Positions 1 through 11,499 of a stretch of DNA of 64,000 nucleotides are shown here, piece by piece. Where the stretch lies: NCBI GenBank assembly GCA_047967505.1, contig CM106539.1. One strand, written 5' to 3'. Origin of the DNA: Dipteris shenzhenensis. Taxonomy: Eukaryota; Polypodiophyta; Polypodiopsida; Gleicheniales. The translations under genes were made by a program, and so were the position numbers. The notes under the pieces were generated by a model. The model did no database searches. It saw nothing but the letters and a program-made list of their open reading frames with translations, and was not told where the DNA came from. Positions within the stretch are counted from its first letter, which is position 1, and each line of letters starts with the position of its first letter.

Positions 1-2134
1 TAGTGGTACATCTTATCAATAGATCGCCTAGCAAGGAACTAGATGGGAAAGAGCCAGAAGAGGTTTGGTCAGGCAAGCCACCATCTTATGGGCATCTTCG
101 TGTATTTGGTTGTGAAGCTTATGTTCATATCCTTTAAAAAAAACGCAGCAAGCTTGATCCAAAGTCAAGGAAGTGCATTTTTCTTGGATATGGTGATTCA
201 GGCGAGATGGGATACCAATTGTGGAATCCAGATGCCAGGAAGATAGTACGCAGCCATGATATTATCTTTAATGAGGACAAGATGCACAAGAAGCCAGAAA
301 AGACTGTTGAGATATGTAGAGTGGTGTTTTAAGAGGATGGGCAACCACCATATGAGAGGCATGCACAACCTGTTCCACATGATGCAAGGCATGGACAGCC
401 CATAGATCGTGAGGTGGGAGAGCCACATCTAGGTGGACAACCTCAGGTTATGTAGGAAAATCAGTTGGGATAGCAAGATGCTCATGGTGAGCAAGTGTTG
501 AGACATTCCACTAGAGTCTCATGACGTCCACAGAGATATGCTCCATCTCTAGATTATGTCATGTTGACAGATTGTGGTGAGCCTTCATGCTTTGAGGATG
601 CTATGTCTAGGAATGACAAGCATAAGTGGGAGAAGGCTATGTAGTCAGAGATGGATTCTTTGATGAAGAATGCTACTTAGGATTTGGTTTATTTGCCCAA
701 AGGAAAGCATGTATTGCCATGAAAATGGGTTTACAAGCTGAAGGTGTCTCCAACAGATGCATTGCCTAAGTATAAGGCAAGGTTGGTAGCCAAGGGTTTT
801 AAGCAGGAGAAGGGTATTAACTTTGATGAGATGATCTTTTCCCAAGTGGTGAAGATGACTACCCTTCGTATAGTGCTTGCATTGGTTGCCAGAGAGGACA
901 TGGAGCTTGTCCAAATGGATGTAAAAACAGCTTTTCTACATGGAGATCTTCATGAGAACATCTATATGCAATAGCCAAAGGGGTTTTTGTGCAGGGCAAA
1001 GAACGGATGGTATGCAAGCTTCAGAAAAGTCTTTATGGGCTGAGGTAGGCTCCTAGGGAGTGGTACCATAAGTTTGATGCATTTATGCAATCCCAAGGGT
1101 ACACATGGAGTGAGACAAATCATTGCCTCTACACAAAGAAGGCATCAGATGGTAGCCTTCTTATTTTGATTTTATATGTTGATGACATGCTTATTGCTGG
1201 GAAATCTACTTTGGATGTGGATGCCTTGAAGAAAAGGTTGCATGAGAACTTTGACATGAAGGATTTGGGTGATGCCAGTCACATACTTGGCATGAGGATT
1301 GTTCGGGATAGGAATAAGAAACTCCTTCATTTGTCACAGAAAGAGTACATTAGCAAGGTACTTGATCATTTCAATATGGAGAGGGGGAAGTCCATAAGTA
1401 CTCCGTTGCCTCCATATGTGAAACTCAGCCAAGCAGACGGCCTTAAGTTAGATGAGGATTGGGTTGAAATGGCAAAGATACCTTATGCATCCGCAATAGG
1501 AAGCTTGATGTATGCCATGGTTGCTACATGTCCAGATATTGCTTTTGCACTGGGAGCTATTAGCAAGTATATGGCAAATCCTGGCAAGAAGCACTGGGAG
1601 GCAGTGAAAGGTATCATGAGGTACTTGAATGGTACAAAGAACATATGCATTTTCTTTGGGAGGAAGGACACATCTGTTGTTGGATATGCAGATGCTAATT
1701 TTGTAGGGAATGTAGACACTAGGAGGTCTACTACAAGATATGTTTTCTCATTCGCTAGAGATGCAGTTTCATGGGTCTCTCATTTGTAGCCATGTACGGC
1801 TTTGCCTACCACTAAGGCAGAGTATGTTGCAACCACTGAGGCATGAAAGGAAGCTATATGGCTTACTCGTCTAGTGGGAGACTTGAGCATTGCAGGAGAG
1901 GTTCTAGTTTTGCACTGTGATAGTCAAAGTGCCATCCAGTTGGCACGGAATCCTGTCTTCCATGCGAAGACAAAGCATATTGATGTGAAGTATCACTTCA
2001 TCAGAGAGGTGATTGAGGACAAGCGCATCTAGCTTGTCAAGATTCACACAGATGAGAACCCTGCAGATCTTCTTACAAAGAGTCTTTCCTCAGAGCGATT
2101 TGCACATTGCAGAGTATTGATGGGTGTCGGATGA
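1..2134 (+). pseudogene. Ty1/copia pol relic (integrase end, reverse transcriptase, RNase H)
   Basis: Dead 3' half of a copia polyprotein. The order is visible: integrase tail with LINRSPSKELDG and HLRVFGCEAYVH (about 10-130), a linker ending in FEDAMSRNDKHKWEKAM (about 590-645), reverse transcriptase with KARLVAKGF, QMDVKTAFLHGDL and the catalytic YVDD (1175-1186), then RNase H with YADANFVG, TKAEYVA and HIDVKYHFIRE, ending at DLLTKSLSSERF and MGVG before a TGA at 2132. It is broken by about a dozen in-frame stops and by frameshifts near 140 and 985-990. The longest open piece is 1085-1789. The 5' part (gag, protease, most of integrase, 5' LTR) lies left of the window. Family assignment is firm; it cannot be active. 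Confidence 0.95.
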
Positions 2135-2188
2135 CATTAGGATGCCCATCTTCTCCCTTCAAGGCGCATTGGCCTTTAAGTGGGAGGT

Positions 2189-2402
2189 TGTTGGGGTAAA
2201 GGCCAATGGCCCAGTATATACCCTTTATACCATAGATACATAATAAGAGCTTACCTTAATCTAGGTGAGTTAGCACCCACAATTTTGGTGTTCTCCCTTT
2301 CTTTGTTGCTCTTCAATAAGACCTCCTTTCCATCAAAGAGCCCATTGAGCTCATTAATTAAAGCTCTTCTTGTATCTCGTAAGCACTTTGGCACCCATGT
2401 TA
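2189..2402 (+). repeat. 3' LTR of the copia element (end uncertain)
   Basis: A purine-rich run AAGTGGGAGG sits just before TGTTGGGG at 2189, the usual polypurine tract followed by an LTR start. A TATA-like run (cagtatataccc) follows at about 2212-2224. The right end is a guess, because the 5' LTR is outside the window and cannot be compared. Confidence 0.55.
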
Positions 2403-2923
2403 GGTGAGTTGCAAGGTGCTAATTAAGGATGATTACCTACCCAAAGGGTGCATGTATCGCTCAATTCCATGCGATCAAGTGGTCACACCTATTAATTTTA
2501 TGTTATACTTTAACCTACCTAGTCAAAATTCTCCATTTGTGGCATCTAATCATTTGGTTTACATAAGGAAGGTCCATTACTTTTTGCAAATTATTTGGTC
2601 CTATATAAAAAAGTGTATATACTAAGAAATGAAGAAGTACAAAAGCAAAAAACAAGAGCATTTAAATGATCTAAATAATAATATTTGATTGATCTAAGAC
2701 CAATAGCAAGGCCACAAAATGGGCAATGAAAAATACTGGGATATGTTACATTACTATGCAATACAAGGCACATTTAGGCAAAAGGCCACAAGAGATAGGT
2801 TCTACACATCGAGGCATATACAAAGCTTCAAAAGGAATTTAATAATCTTGCTATGCTAGAGATAAGAATTAATAAGAGAGGTCAGAATAAGTCATTGCTA
2901 ATCATAGTTCAACATAACTTTTT
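2403..2923. other. No recognisable feature
   Basis: AT-rich sequence after the copia LTR. Short open frames only; no domain, repeat or RNA signal seen. Confidence 0.5.
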
Positions 2924-3830
2924 TCATGCATGAGATTGAGGGACTTTCACCCACTTGGATTTGATTAGCAATGCCTTTGGGCACCTCTCTATCTTATTCA
3001 AAATATTACTTGAAAGATTCAAAATAGCACCACAAGATCTCCTCTCCAATAAGATCTTTTTCACAAGCCTTGCAAGAGGGATGTTATCATCCGTATCCCC
3101 AATTTGATGTTTTGCCCCACTTCCTTGACCTTTTTTGTCCTCCCTAGCTTGTTCTTCATTAGGCAATTTACCTTCTACACTCCCTCCCTTGCCATGCTTC
3201 TTAGCCTACAATGTCTCTACAATATTTCTTTATTTGATGTACTTGTTCATGGAGAGATACACAATAGGGATGGATTTACCATGTTCTTCTTAGCCTACAA
3301 TGGCACTACAATATTACTTTGTTTTGATGTACTTGTTTCTTGACCTCCCTAGTTTGTTCTTCATTAGGCAATTTGCTAGCTAGCATATAACAGTCATACA
3401 ATAATTATACATACCTATAGGATTTATACTATAGTACTAGTTAGCATATAAGAGGGTTAGTTAGCAAAATGAAAAGCTAGTTACCATACTATAGTAGCAG
3501 CTAGCAAAATTAGTATACTCCATAGGTACTTAGCATATTCTATATCCAATTAGCATTGAAGAAATAAATCAATAAGGCTAGCTAGCAAACTATATTTGTG
3601 AAAGTTCTAGCTAGCATACTATAGTGCTAGTTAACATACCAAACATCTATTTAGCAAAAAAAAAAAACTACTTTTCTAGTCAGCATAATGCAACAATGCT
3701 TAATGGGGTGCAGTCGATTACTTAACGAGGTGCTAATTATCATGATGAATAGCACTATATTATGCTAACTAGCGTACTAAAATGCTAGCTAGCATAATAT
3801 AGCTATGCATAATGGATTCTTTTATGCACA
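2924..3830 (-). repeat. Unknown element, copy A (coding relic plus TTAGCATA array)
   Basis: A minus-strand reading frame (2924-3166) contains NIPLARLVKKILLERR and ends in KALLIKSKWVKV. It resembles the frame at 5242-5424, and the shared KHGKGGS..KLP string lies just upstream in both. Next to it (about 3360-3830) is an array of degenerate units with GCTAGTTAGCATA and GTGCTAGTTAGCATA. The same combination recurs in copy B, so this is a repeated element of unknown class. The protein is not recognised. Confidence 0.5.
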
Positions 3831-5241
3831 TTGTAAGGAACTCCACATTCCATATATTGAATAAATTGGAGTTATTGAAATAAAGCTAATTCAAAGTCCC
3901 ATAGTCGAGAACCCTTAGATATACTTATAGGTCTTGAAGATTTGGAATGATCACACAACATTGACGTGGATCCTTGAAGCACTTGTATGCTAAATCATCA
4001 ACTATCAAACTATTCAATCAGCTAAACACTTTGAACTTGGCCAAAAAATATATAAATTTTGTAAGAAATGGGCTTGTATGTTCCATGGATTGTCTTTGAA
4101 CCCTTTTTCATTTGGCAATGCTCTTGGCTCAAAGTATGGCCTTTAATTCGATCGCTTGGTGTGGAAATGCTACGTCAATTTACTTGTCAAATTTTACCTT
4201 TTTCATCTAGGTAGTGTATCTTGGGATCGTGTCAGTTGTCCTTAAAGAACAAAAAAACACACCCTTCAAGTCTAGTATAAGGGCTCTACAATCATTGTTC
4301 TCTAAATCTGGTATAATATTTACATCTCAGACAAAACTTTCTAGGGAAGGTGGCTCTCAATTGAATCTCTTCTATTTCTTCTTCTCATGCCATCAGCATT
4401 TCCTCTCCAAGAATTTGTATTTCATCTGGTGGCCCAAGAGACAATAGAGTCTTTAATTATTCATCACATACTCTGATGGGTATGTCTAGATGTGGAAATA
4501 AATAATGAGGCATGATTTCGTACAACTACCATGATTTCTTGCAGCTACATTAAACACAACATTTGAGGGACCCAAGCAATATGCATTAAACACCCTTGTT
4601 GACCAATCAATTGCAATACATGAAAACAGAGGTTAGCCACATAGCTAACATAGTATTAGGATCAAAGTATCCTGTAAATAAAGTTGTCGAACTTCGCCAC
4701 AAAAATAAAAAATTGGAAGTCATGTGCAAAAAGAAAATGGACAGCTTTCATTATATATCAAGTTTACAAAAACAAAGTTTCAAAATCATTGTGGTTACAA
4801 AAACACATCTCCATGAAGTGGCAATCTATGCAAACTAAAGAGGCAGTAGGGGGGGAAAAAGAACATCTAGCATCCAAAAAACTATGAACGTCATAGAAAG
4901 TATAAGCCTCATAATTTGTTGCCTCCATGAGGTTTGAGGGATTTCGCCAAAGGGGATTTGGGTTCCAAAGATTTTGATGCACTTGTTGTGCGCTTTGCTT
5001 TATTTACATTACAGGAGATGCTTGACTCATCATGTGATCATGGCCCTTCTTCCTTAACATCCTTTTTAGTAGGTGACCCAAAAGGAGAGTCATCTTGGAC
5101 ATAAACATTTATAATAGTTTTTGGGCCATATCTTGGAGTAGCCACAAGATTTTTCGTGAGGTTATCGACCACTTTGATCAATTCTCTACCATTTGCATCA
5201 CTTGCTTCATGGGGATTTTTGAGTAAGTGACCTTTGGATAC
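3831..5241. other. No recognisable feature
   Basis: AT-rich DNA between the two copies of the unknown element. The open frames here (for example 4214-4447 and 4596-4838) have no family signature and look like chance. Confidence 0.45.
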
Positions 5242-5545
5242 CTACTTGTTGCTAATTAGCAATGCCTTTTGGCACCTTCCTATCTTCTTCAAAAGATTTC
5301 TTGAAATCTTAAAAATAGAAGGTCTAGCACTGTAGGATTTCCTCTTCAATAAGATCTTGTTCACAATCCCTGCTAGAGGGCTATTCACCATCCCCAGCTT
5401 CATATTTTTCCCCACTCCTAGCAAGGACTTCCTTTATTACTTCATCTTCAAATTTATCCCTGATTGTGCCTATTGTATCTACTTTAGCATCTACAATCTT
5501 GTGAAGCCTAGGTTCACCTTGTTTGGGTACAAGAGGTATCCTTGA

Positions 5546-5608
<63 letters not shown>

Positions 5609-6460
5609 GCCTTGAATTTTATTATCAGCCTTCATAGGCAATTTATCTATTGCACTCCCTCCCTTGCCATGTTTCTTAGCTTGCAATGCTGCTACAACAT
5701 TGCTCTGATTTTAACTAGCATACTACAATGCTATAGCTAGCACATATAGCTTTGCATAATGGGATCTTTTTATACTAATCCCGAAGTACTTAGCATAATA
5801 CATAGATAGTTAGCATAGAGGAAATAAAAGAATAAAGCTAGTTAGCATACTACATTTCTAAGAGTTCTAGGTAGCATATTGTAGTGCTAGTTGGCATAGA
5901 GGAAATAAAATAATAAAGCTAGTTAGCATACTACATTTTTAAGAGTTCTAGGTAGCATATTGTAGTGCTATTTAGCATATCAAACATCTATTTAGGAGAA
6001 AAAAAAGAAACTACAATGCTAATTATCGTAATGCAGCAATTCAAAAAGAGTTTCTAATTAGCATACTCCATAGGTATTTATCATATTCCATAGCTTGTTA
6101 TCATAGAATAATAAAATAATAAAGCTAGTTAACATACCATATTTGTAAGAGTTCTAGCTAGCACAATATAGTGCGAGTAAGCGTACATGACATATATGAT
6201 AGTGCCTGTAAACATACATGACATATACTTAGCAGTAAAAAGAGAAAATACATTGCCAGTTAGCATAATCCAGAGCTATTTAGCATGAAGATAGTTGGCA
6301 TACTGTATTTGTAAGAGTTTTGGGTATCATACTATAGTGCTACTTAGCATAGTGGATGTCAATTAATAAGCATGTTGGAAATTGCTAAATTCTAATATTC
6401 AAAATAGAGAGTGCAAGATATCATGTGGAAGCACTAGGTAGCATATGAGAGTGCAAGTTA
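5242..6460 (-). repeat. Unknown element, copy B (coding relic plus 80-bp TTAGCATA array)
   Basis: Second, longer copy of the element at 2924-3830, in the same orientation. A minus-strand coding relic runs through about 5242-5686 and is interrupted by a (CT)n tract. From about 5700 to 6460 lies an array of units with AGCTAGTTAGCATAC, AAGAGTTCTAGGTAGCATA and GTAGTGCTAG. Two units begin at 5821 and 5902, a period of 81 bp, and a third related unit starts near 6105. Function and class unknown. Confidence 0.55.
5545..5606. repeat. (CT)n microsatellite
   Basis: About 60 bp of CT dinucleotide with one TTT interruption. It lies inside the minus-strand coding relic of copy B, where it reads as Arg-Glu repeats. 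Confidence 0.95.
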
Positions 6461-6644
6461 GGAAACAAATAATAAGCAAAAAAACCCGTCCTAGTTTGGT
6501 GAGATTGAAACTCTTTGATTGGCATCCTTAAACAACCAGCTAGAGGGTACCGTTTGCTCACATCTTAAAACCCTGCATAGTCCCTAGCGAGCGTGTATTT
6601 GTGCGAAGCAGAAAAAGTGATACATGTGACTATAAGGCAACAAG

Positions 6645-7239
6645 CTAATCCACCTCAAGTGACAAGTCATAGGCATCACATTTGCTATGGCACAATCCTA
6701 CTATTGTTACAACTGCCATGGATTCTTTTTGCACCATGCCGCCTCCTACAAATGGTGCAACTTTTTCCATAGCCAAATTATACAAGGAGGTTGCAATGCT
6801 TGGGCTTGATGATTCGATCTTGCTCTCCATTTGCAACACCAAATTTAGCTAATATTCACATGTGTGAACTTTTCTTTCCTTCATCTCCACACCAATAAAC
6901 AAAAGAAAAAGAAAAAATGCAAGTTTGTGCATCTACAAAACATAAGGTGTTGCTATTTTATGCAAACTAGTGGTAGCCTGAAGCATGGCAACATCAATGG
7001 CCTTATCTAGGTGAATATCTTCTATCATGGAAGCCCCAAGTTTCAACATTAGATTTTATAATGTTAATGAATGCCTCAAGCTCCAATTGCCTCTTTGACA
7101 ACATGACATCAATGTTCATTGGTAGGGGCAATGATTCCTCCTGTGCTTCTTTTAGCTTCTTTCTTAGAGTTATGATAGTTAGGCTCACCCTATCACCACT
7201 AAAGTTTACTATCTTTGTAGCCTTTAGCTCAGGTTGCAT
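6645..7239 (-). pseudogene. Unidentified minus-strand coding relic
   Basis: Two open pieces (6645-6842, 65 aa; 7003-7239, 78 aa) have protein-like composition. The second contains KLKEAQEESLPLPMNIDVM followed by KRQLELEAFINIIKSN, which suggests a helical or coiled-coil protein. They sit just beyond the TTAGCATA array of copy B and may belong to the same element. No family recognised; chance open frames cannot be excluded. Confidence 0.3.
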
Positions 7240-8360
7240 ATCAATGAAGCTTATGTATGGTCCTCCATCCAGATTTCCTTTGTTTGTTTATGGTAGATCT
7301 CCAGCCAGATTTCCTTTGTTTGTGGTAGAGCTTTATGCATATCTAGTTGTATATAATCTTGACATCTGAGGAGATCTGAGCCACAACAATCCAAAAATAT
7401 TTCATCTACTTGCGCAATAATGATAAACAAGCAACAACTTGCTTGCCTAAAAACCTACCTATGCCAGAATTTACATGGAATGCAAACTTAAAAAGAGTAT
7501 CTAAAATGTATGACTATCTCAGCAACCCAAAGTGGCTTATGGGGAGATCACTTCACTATCCTATGGTCCTCAGCATATATGTAGAAGCCAATCTATATGT
7601 GGTCATTATTGAACCAAAGAATTTGTGTGAGGCATATTGAAAGTTTCAATGCAACTCCCTTGCAAATCTGATACAATGGCTATCCTTCACATGTGCCCCA
7701 CTTTAAAATTATTGCTTAAATTGGAACAAAGATTGAAAAGAGATCTTTAACAAGTGCAAGTAATCCATGCACCCAGTAACTCTTCGAAAAATGAAAAACA
7801 AAACAAAAAAGAAAGATTGAGTTCCACACGCATATTTTTCAAAGACGAGGTAGCTTTAATTGATTGATGCGCTATTGCATGGAAACTATTTACATTGTAT
7901 GGGGAATTATAACTATACTCCTGGCAATTGTTTATTGGACACTATAAAATACTTGGCATGTTCAACATCAATGGTTGTAGAGCTTCAATTTGCAATAGTA
8001 AATGAATTTGTAATTTCATTGCACAAGAACTGTAACAAAGCAACATATTGTATAGAAACAAACTTGGCACGTGGTTTCCTATGTAATTTACATGGAGTGA
8101 AAAACCATGAAGAATAGCTGATGCATATGAGTGTTTTAGCATCTAAAAATGGACTTTAAAGAGACCATTTTGCTATTTTGTGGGTTGGAGCCGGCTAGGT
8201 ATCTTAAAAGACCAATCTACATATGGTCACATTTAGAAAGAAAATTTTACAGCATCATTTAACTCAAACCCATTATAGATTCTATACCATGATAGTTCAT
8301 GTGGTAAGGCTAGTGACATGTGACAGTATTTCTACCATACCAGTGGCTTGGTCAAGCATT
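7240..8360. other. No recognisable feature
   Basis: AT-rich DNA. Open frames at 7410-7640 and 7860-8117 carry no family signature. A short direct repeat around CCAGATTTCCTTTGTTTG occurs at about 7270-7325. Confidence 0.45.
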
Positions 8361-8394
8361 TACCAAGTGGCCTCTCATCTACCACCTCATCCTT

Positions 8395-8705
8395 ATTTGC
8401 CACATCAACTATTTGACACATGGTAGTTGCCACATCATCAAGTCTATCATGCCATCACAATTGCCTTATCATCATAGAGATTATATTGCCACATCATCAT
8501 GACAAATCATCCTTAATACATCATCAACCACACTTGCCATGCCATCAGTAGACTCAACAGGCCACATCATCACCCATGTCATAAGGCCACATCAATAGCC
8601 ACATCATTAGTGCCATATCATCAGGCCACATTAGTAGCCATGTCATTAGTGCCATATCATTAGGCCACATCAATACATCCACATCACCCTACCACATCAA
8701 CAGTG
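8395..8705. repeat. Degenerate CCACATCA minisatellite
   Basis: Many irregularly spaced copies of GCCACATCAT, GCCACATCAATA and GCCATATCATTAGG. Units are about 12-36 bp. No coding capacity. Confidence 0.8.
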
Positions 8706-9486
8706 CTAGGTGGCATGCAATGGCAACCAGACATAGTTGCCTCCTCACACGCACACTTTACATTCTACATGGGCACCCACTTGACACATCATCATCACTA
8801 TATCACCTTTTTTGCCATGCCACCTTGATCAAGTCATATCTACTAGATCCAGGAAGAAATTGAGGGTGCTCAAAAATGAAAATCGATCGATTTTTTGAGC
8901 TCTATGCACTCGTTACCTCTTGCATAGGTTTTGATACTTGCATCACACAATTTTTAGCCTTGGCCTCAAGTCCACTTCTTTCACACATTGAAGCCTCTTC
9001 ATTGATGCATTTTACCCTAGCACCTAAAAGAAACAAAGGAAAAGAAACCATTTCTTGGTTTTCATCACTCGATAGTTGGTCTAGCATAGATTCGCATAGA
9101 TGAGCTTGCCATAGAGGAGACAGGTTTAGGGTGTAGGGTTTAGGCTCAAATTCCCACACGTGCTGCTCCTAATAGACCCGAACAGAGGCGGCTATGCAGT
9201 AGCAGCCTAGAAATGGCTCGAAAGTTCCTTTAATATCCTTGAACTTCTGCAAACGATATGCACAGGTGGTCGGCTCTGCTACAGCAACTCAGAAAGGGCA
9301 AGCTCAAGTGCAGGAGTACATCATGTCAAGCATGAGAAAAAACAGCTCAAAATGAGCAAACAAAAATCCTAGGTGGCGACTAAAAATTCCACCATCTGAC
9401 ATCCCCATAGCAGGAATTCCCACCATTGTCGGAGCATAAGCAAAATGATCTACACCTACACCAACTAGATCCACACATGTAGTAGA
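8706..9486. other. No recognisable feature
   Basis: Sequence leading into the copia gag relic. The open frames on both strands (8876-9103, 8902-9159, 9304-9531) show no family signature. It may hold the decayed leader of the gag fragment. Confidence 0.4.
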
Positions 9487-9960
9487 TCCTCCAATTGCCC
9501 AAGCACAAGATGATTGGGATAAGAAAGACAAATATGCATATCATTTTATCAAGCAAAATGTGCAAGATTTCATGCTCAATACAGTCAAGACATCTAAAGA
9601 AGCATGGGATATGTCCGTAGCTCTTTATGAGCCCAATACTTTATGGGATACGTCCGTAGCTCTTTATGAGTCCAAGAACACTTCCAAGATTCTAACACTA
9701 AGAAACCAGATCAATCAAAGTTTCCACAACAGCAATGAAACTATTCATGCTTGTGTGCTCAGAATAAAGGATTATAATAATCAACTTGTAGTAGCAGGAG
9801 ACACTATGAATCTTGCAGAGATGGTTCAAGTCATCCTGAATGGACTAGGAGAGGGATACGAGAATCTAGTCTAGAGTACATTCAAAGGCAAGTTCCAACA
9901 TTGGAGGAGATACAATCAGTGTTACTTGGTGAGTAACTAAGGACTCAAACCATTCAAGCA
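9487..9960 (+). pseudogene. Ty1/copia gag relic
   Basis: Plus-strand frame with the layout of copia gag: DDWDKKDKYAYHFIKQNVQDF, then KTSKEAWDMSVALYE, then KILTLRNQINQSFHN.NETIHACVLRIKDYNNQLVVAGDTM and ILNGLGEGYENLV before a stop at about 9872. A 39-bp (13-codon) tandem duplication repeats WD(M/T)SVALYE at 9605-9682. No protease or integrase follows, so the fragment is isolated. Confidence 0.75.
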
Positions 9961-10760
9961 TGGAAAGGTCATTCCAATCATCAAGCATTCATAGCTGCAG
10001 ATAAAGGTAGAGCATCTTAGAGAAGCAGACATCAGCATCAGCACAACTTATGCTTAATGTGCTTAGTTTCCAAAAAGTCACACAAAATGGAAGTGTTGCA
10101 CAAAGACCCATGCTTTGCAATGCCTACTTAAAACCTCTTCTTCAAAGCAATAAAGATATTGATATATTTCATTGCTAGTTCAATGTGTATTCGAATACAA
10201 AAGGCATAGCTAAATGATAAGTCTATAACTGCCAAGGATGTTAAAAATAAACCTAACTTAGACTTGCTCTTGAAATCTGATATTGGTTTTAAAATACAAA
10301 GAATGATTGGCAAAGATTGGTGCAGCCTATACTATTTAGGATCACAAGATGGTACACCAATAGGCCAAAAGAACCCCCGAGGACGGTTGTTCTCAAGGAT
10401 ATGATGGACCGGCCCCAGTTAAGGAAGTAAACTTAGCCCTTGAAGGCCAGGACCCACAACCTATAATTGTCACCGATGACCTCACTCCTAGTGAGGAGAA
10501 TCCCTTAATAGCTCTCCTATGAGAATTTAAGGATTGCAAAGTCATAAGATTGAATAAATGCAGTACACATTTGGATGTCCACTGGGGGAAGTGTGACACC
10601 GTCAAACTCCGTGAGGGACATATGGGCTGTCATTAGGAGACAAAACGCTAGACAACTTGAGGGATCAAGGAAAGGTTTGAAAAAGACCCAAATGATCGAG
10701 GAGGATGAAGTAGGGGCTAGAAGGTCACTAGCTCATACTCGGCACACATTATGAGCAGTT
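9961..10760. other. Mixed transposon debris, no intact gene
   Basis: The strand between the copia gag and gypsy relics. A short plus-strand stretch near 10,480-10,540 (ALL.EFKDCK) faintly recalls the region before gypsy reverse transcriptase. That is too little to name. Confidence 0.3.
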
Positions 10761-10769
10761 GTCCAGTAA

Positions 10770-11235
10770 TTCGCTTTCACAGCAATGTTAAGATGATGTA
10801 TCGAGCCTCGGTCCCCTTAGCAGCTGGGCTTATGGGACTAATGAAATCAATGCCCCACTCCTCGAAGGGTTGGTCAACTAGGATCCCGATCAGGGGCATC
10901 ATGTCTGCCCTATATGGGATTTGGATGCGCTGGCAGGCGTCACATCGTTTGACGAATTCGGTCACATCTCCAAAGAGCGTTGGCCACCAGAGACCAGCTT
11001 GCGAATGACGTCAAGGAAGAAGAGGGAAGCATCGAGGAGGTTTGCCGTTAGGGATCCTCGATAGGTGGCAGTTAGAACGTGGGTTTTGCCCTTGCGCATA
11101 GCGACTATAAAGTCAAATTCTAGCAGGATTAGCATCCACTTAGTGATGCATCCCATCATGCAGGGTTTGTTGACCAAGTACAATAGTGCTTGATGGTCTA
11201 TGAAGAAGACAAACTTGTTAGATAACAAGTAGTGC
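10770..11235 (-). pseudogene. Ty3/gypsy RNase H and integrase relic
   Basis: Two abutting minus-strand frames. 11228-10962 has FFIDHQALLYLVNKPCMMG and LLEFDFIVAMRKGKTHVLTA, the RNase H end of gypsy pol. 10965-10777 has FVKRCDACQRIQIPYRADM and PFEEWGIDFISPISPAAKG.EARYIILTLL, the zinc-binding and core start of integrase. The normal spacer between the domains is missing, so there is a deletion. No LTRs identified. Confidence 0.85.
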
Positions 11236-11499
11236 CTGTAGCAGCTGCTGCATATTGCTCGTCATATCTCATGAAATAGAACAACACAATTACAAAGGCA
11301 TTCATGTCATAATAAAAAAAGCAAACCAGGAAAACAATGATGCAACTGACCATAATACCATATTAGGAAAATGGGAGCCACATTCTTGAGCTTGCAAAAC
11401 AAATGTCAGCATAGCAAGCAGTCTATACAATACTTTCCTTGCAATTGCACCATGCTTCCCGAGCAACGCAGTTCATAAACACATCACCTGCAACAAAAT

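Noticed and set aside
8395-8705. CRISPR-like array
   Set aside because: Units are degenerate and unevenly spaced, with no constant repeat or unique spacers; a eukaryotic minisatellite.
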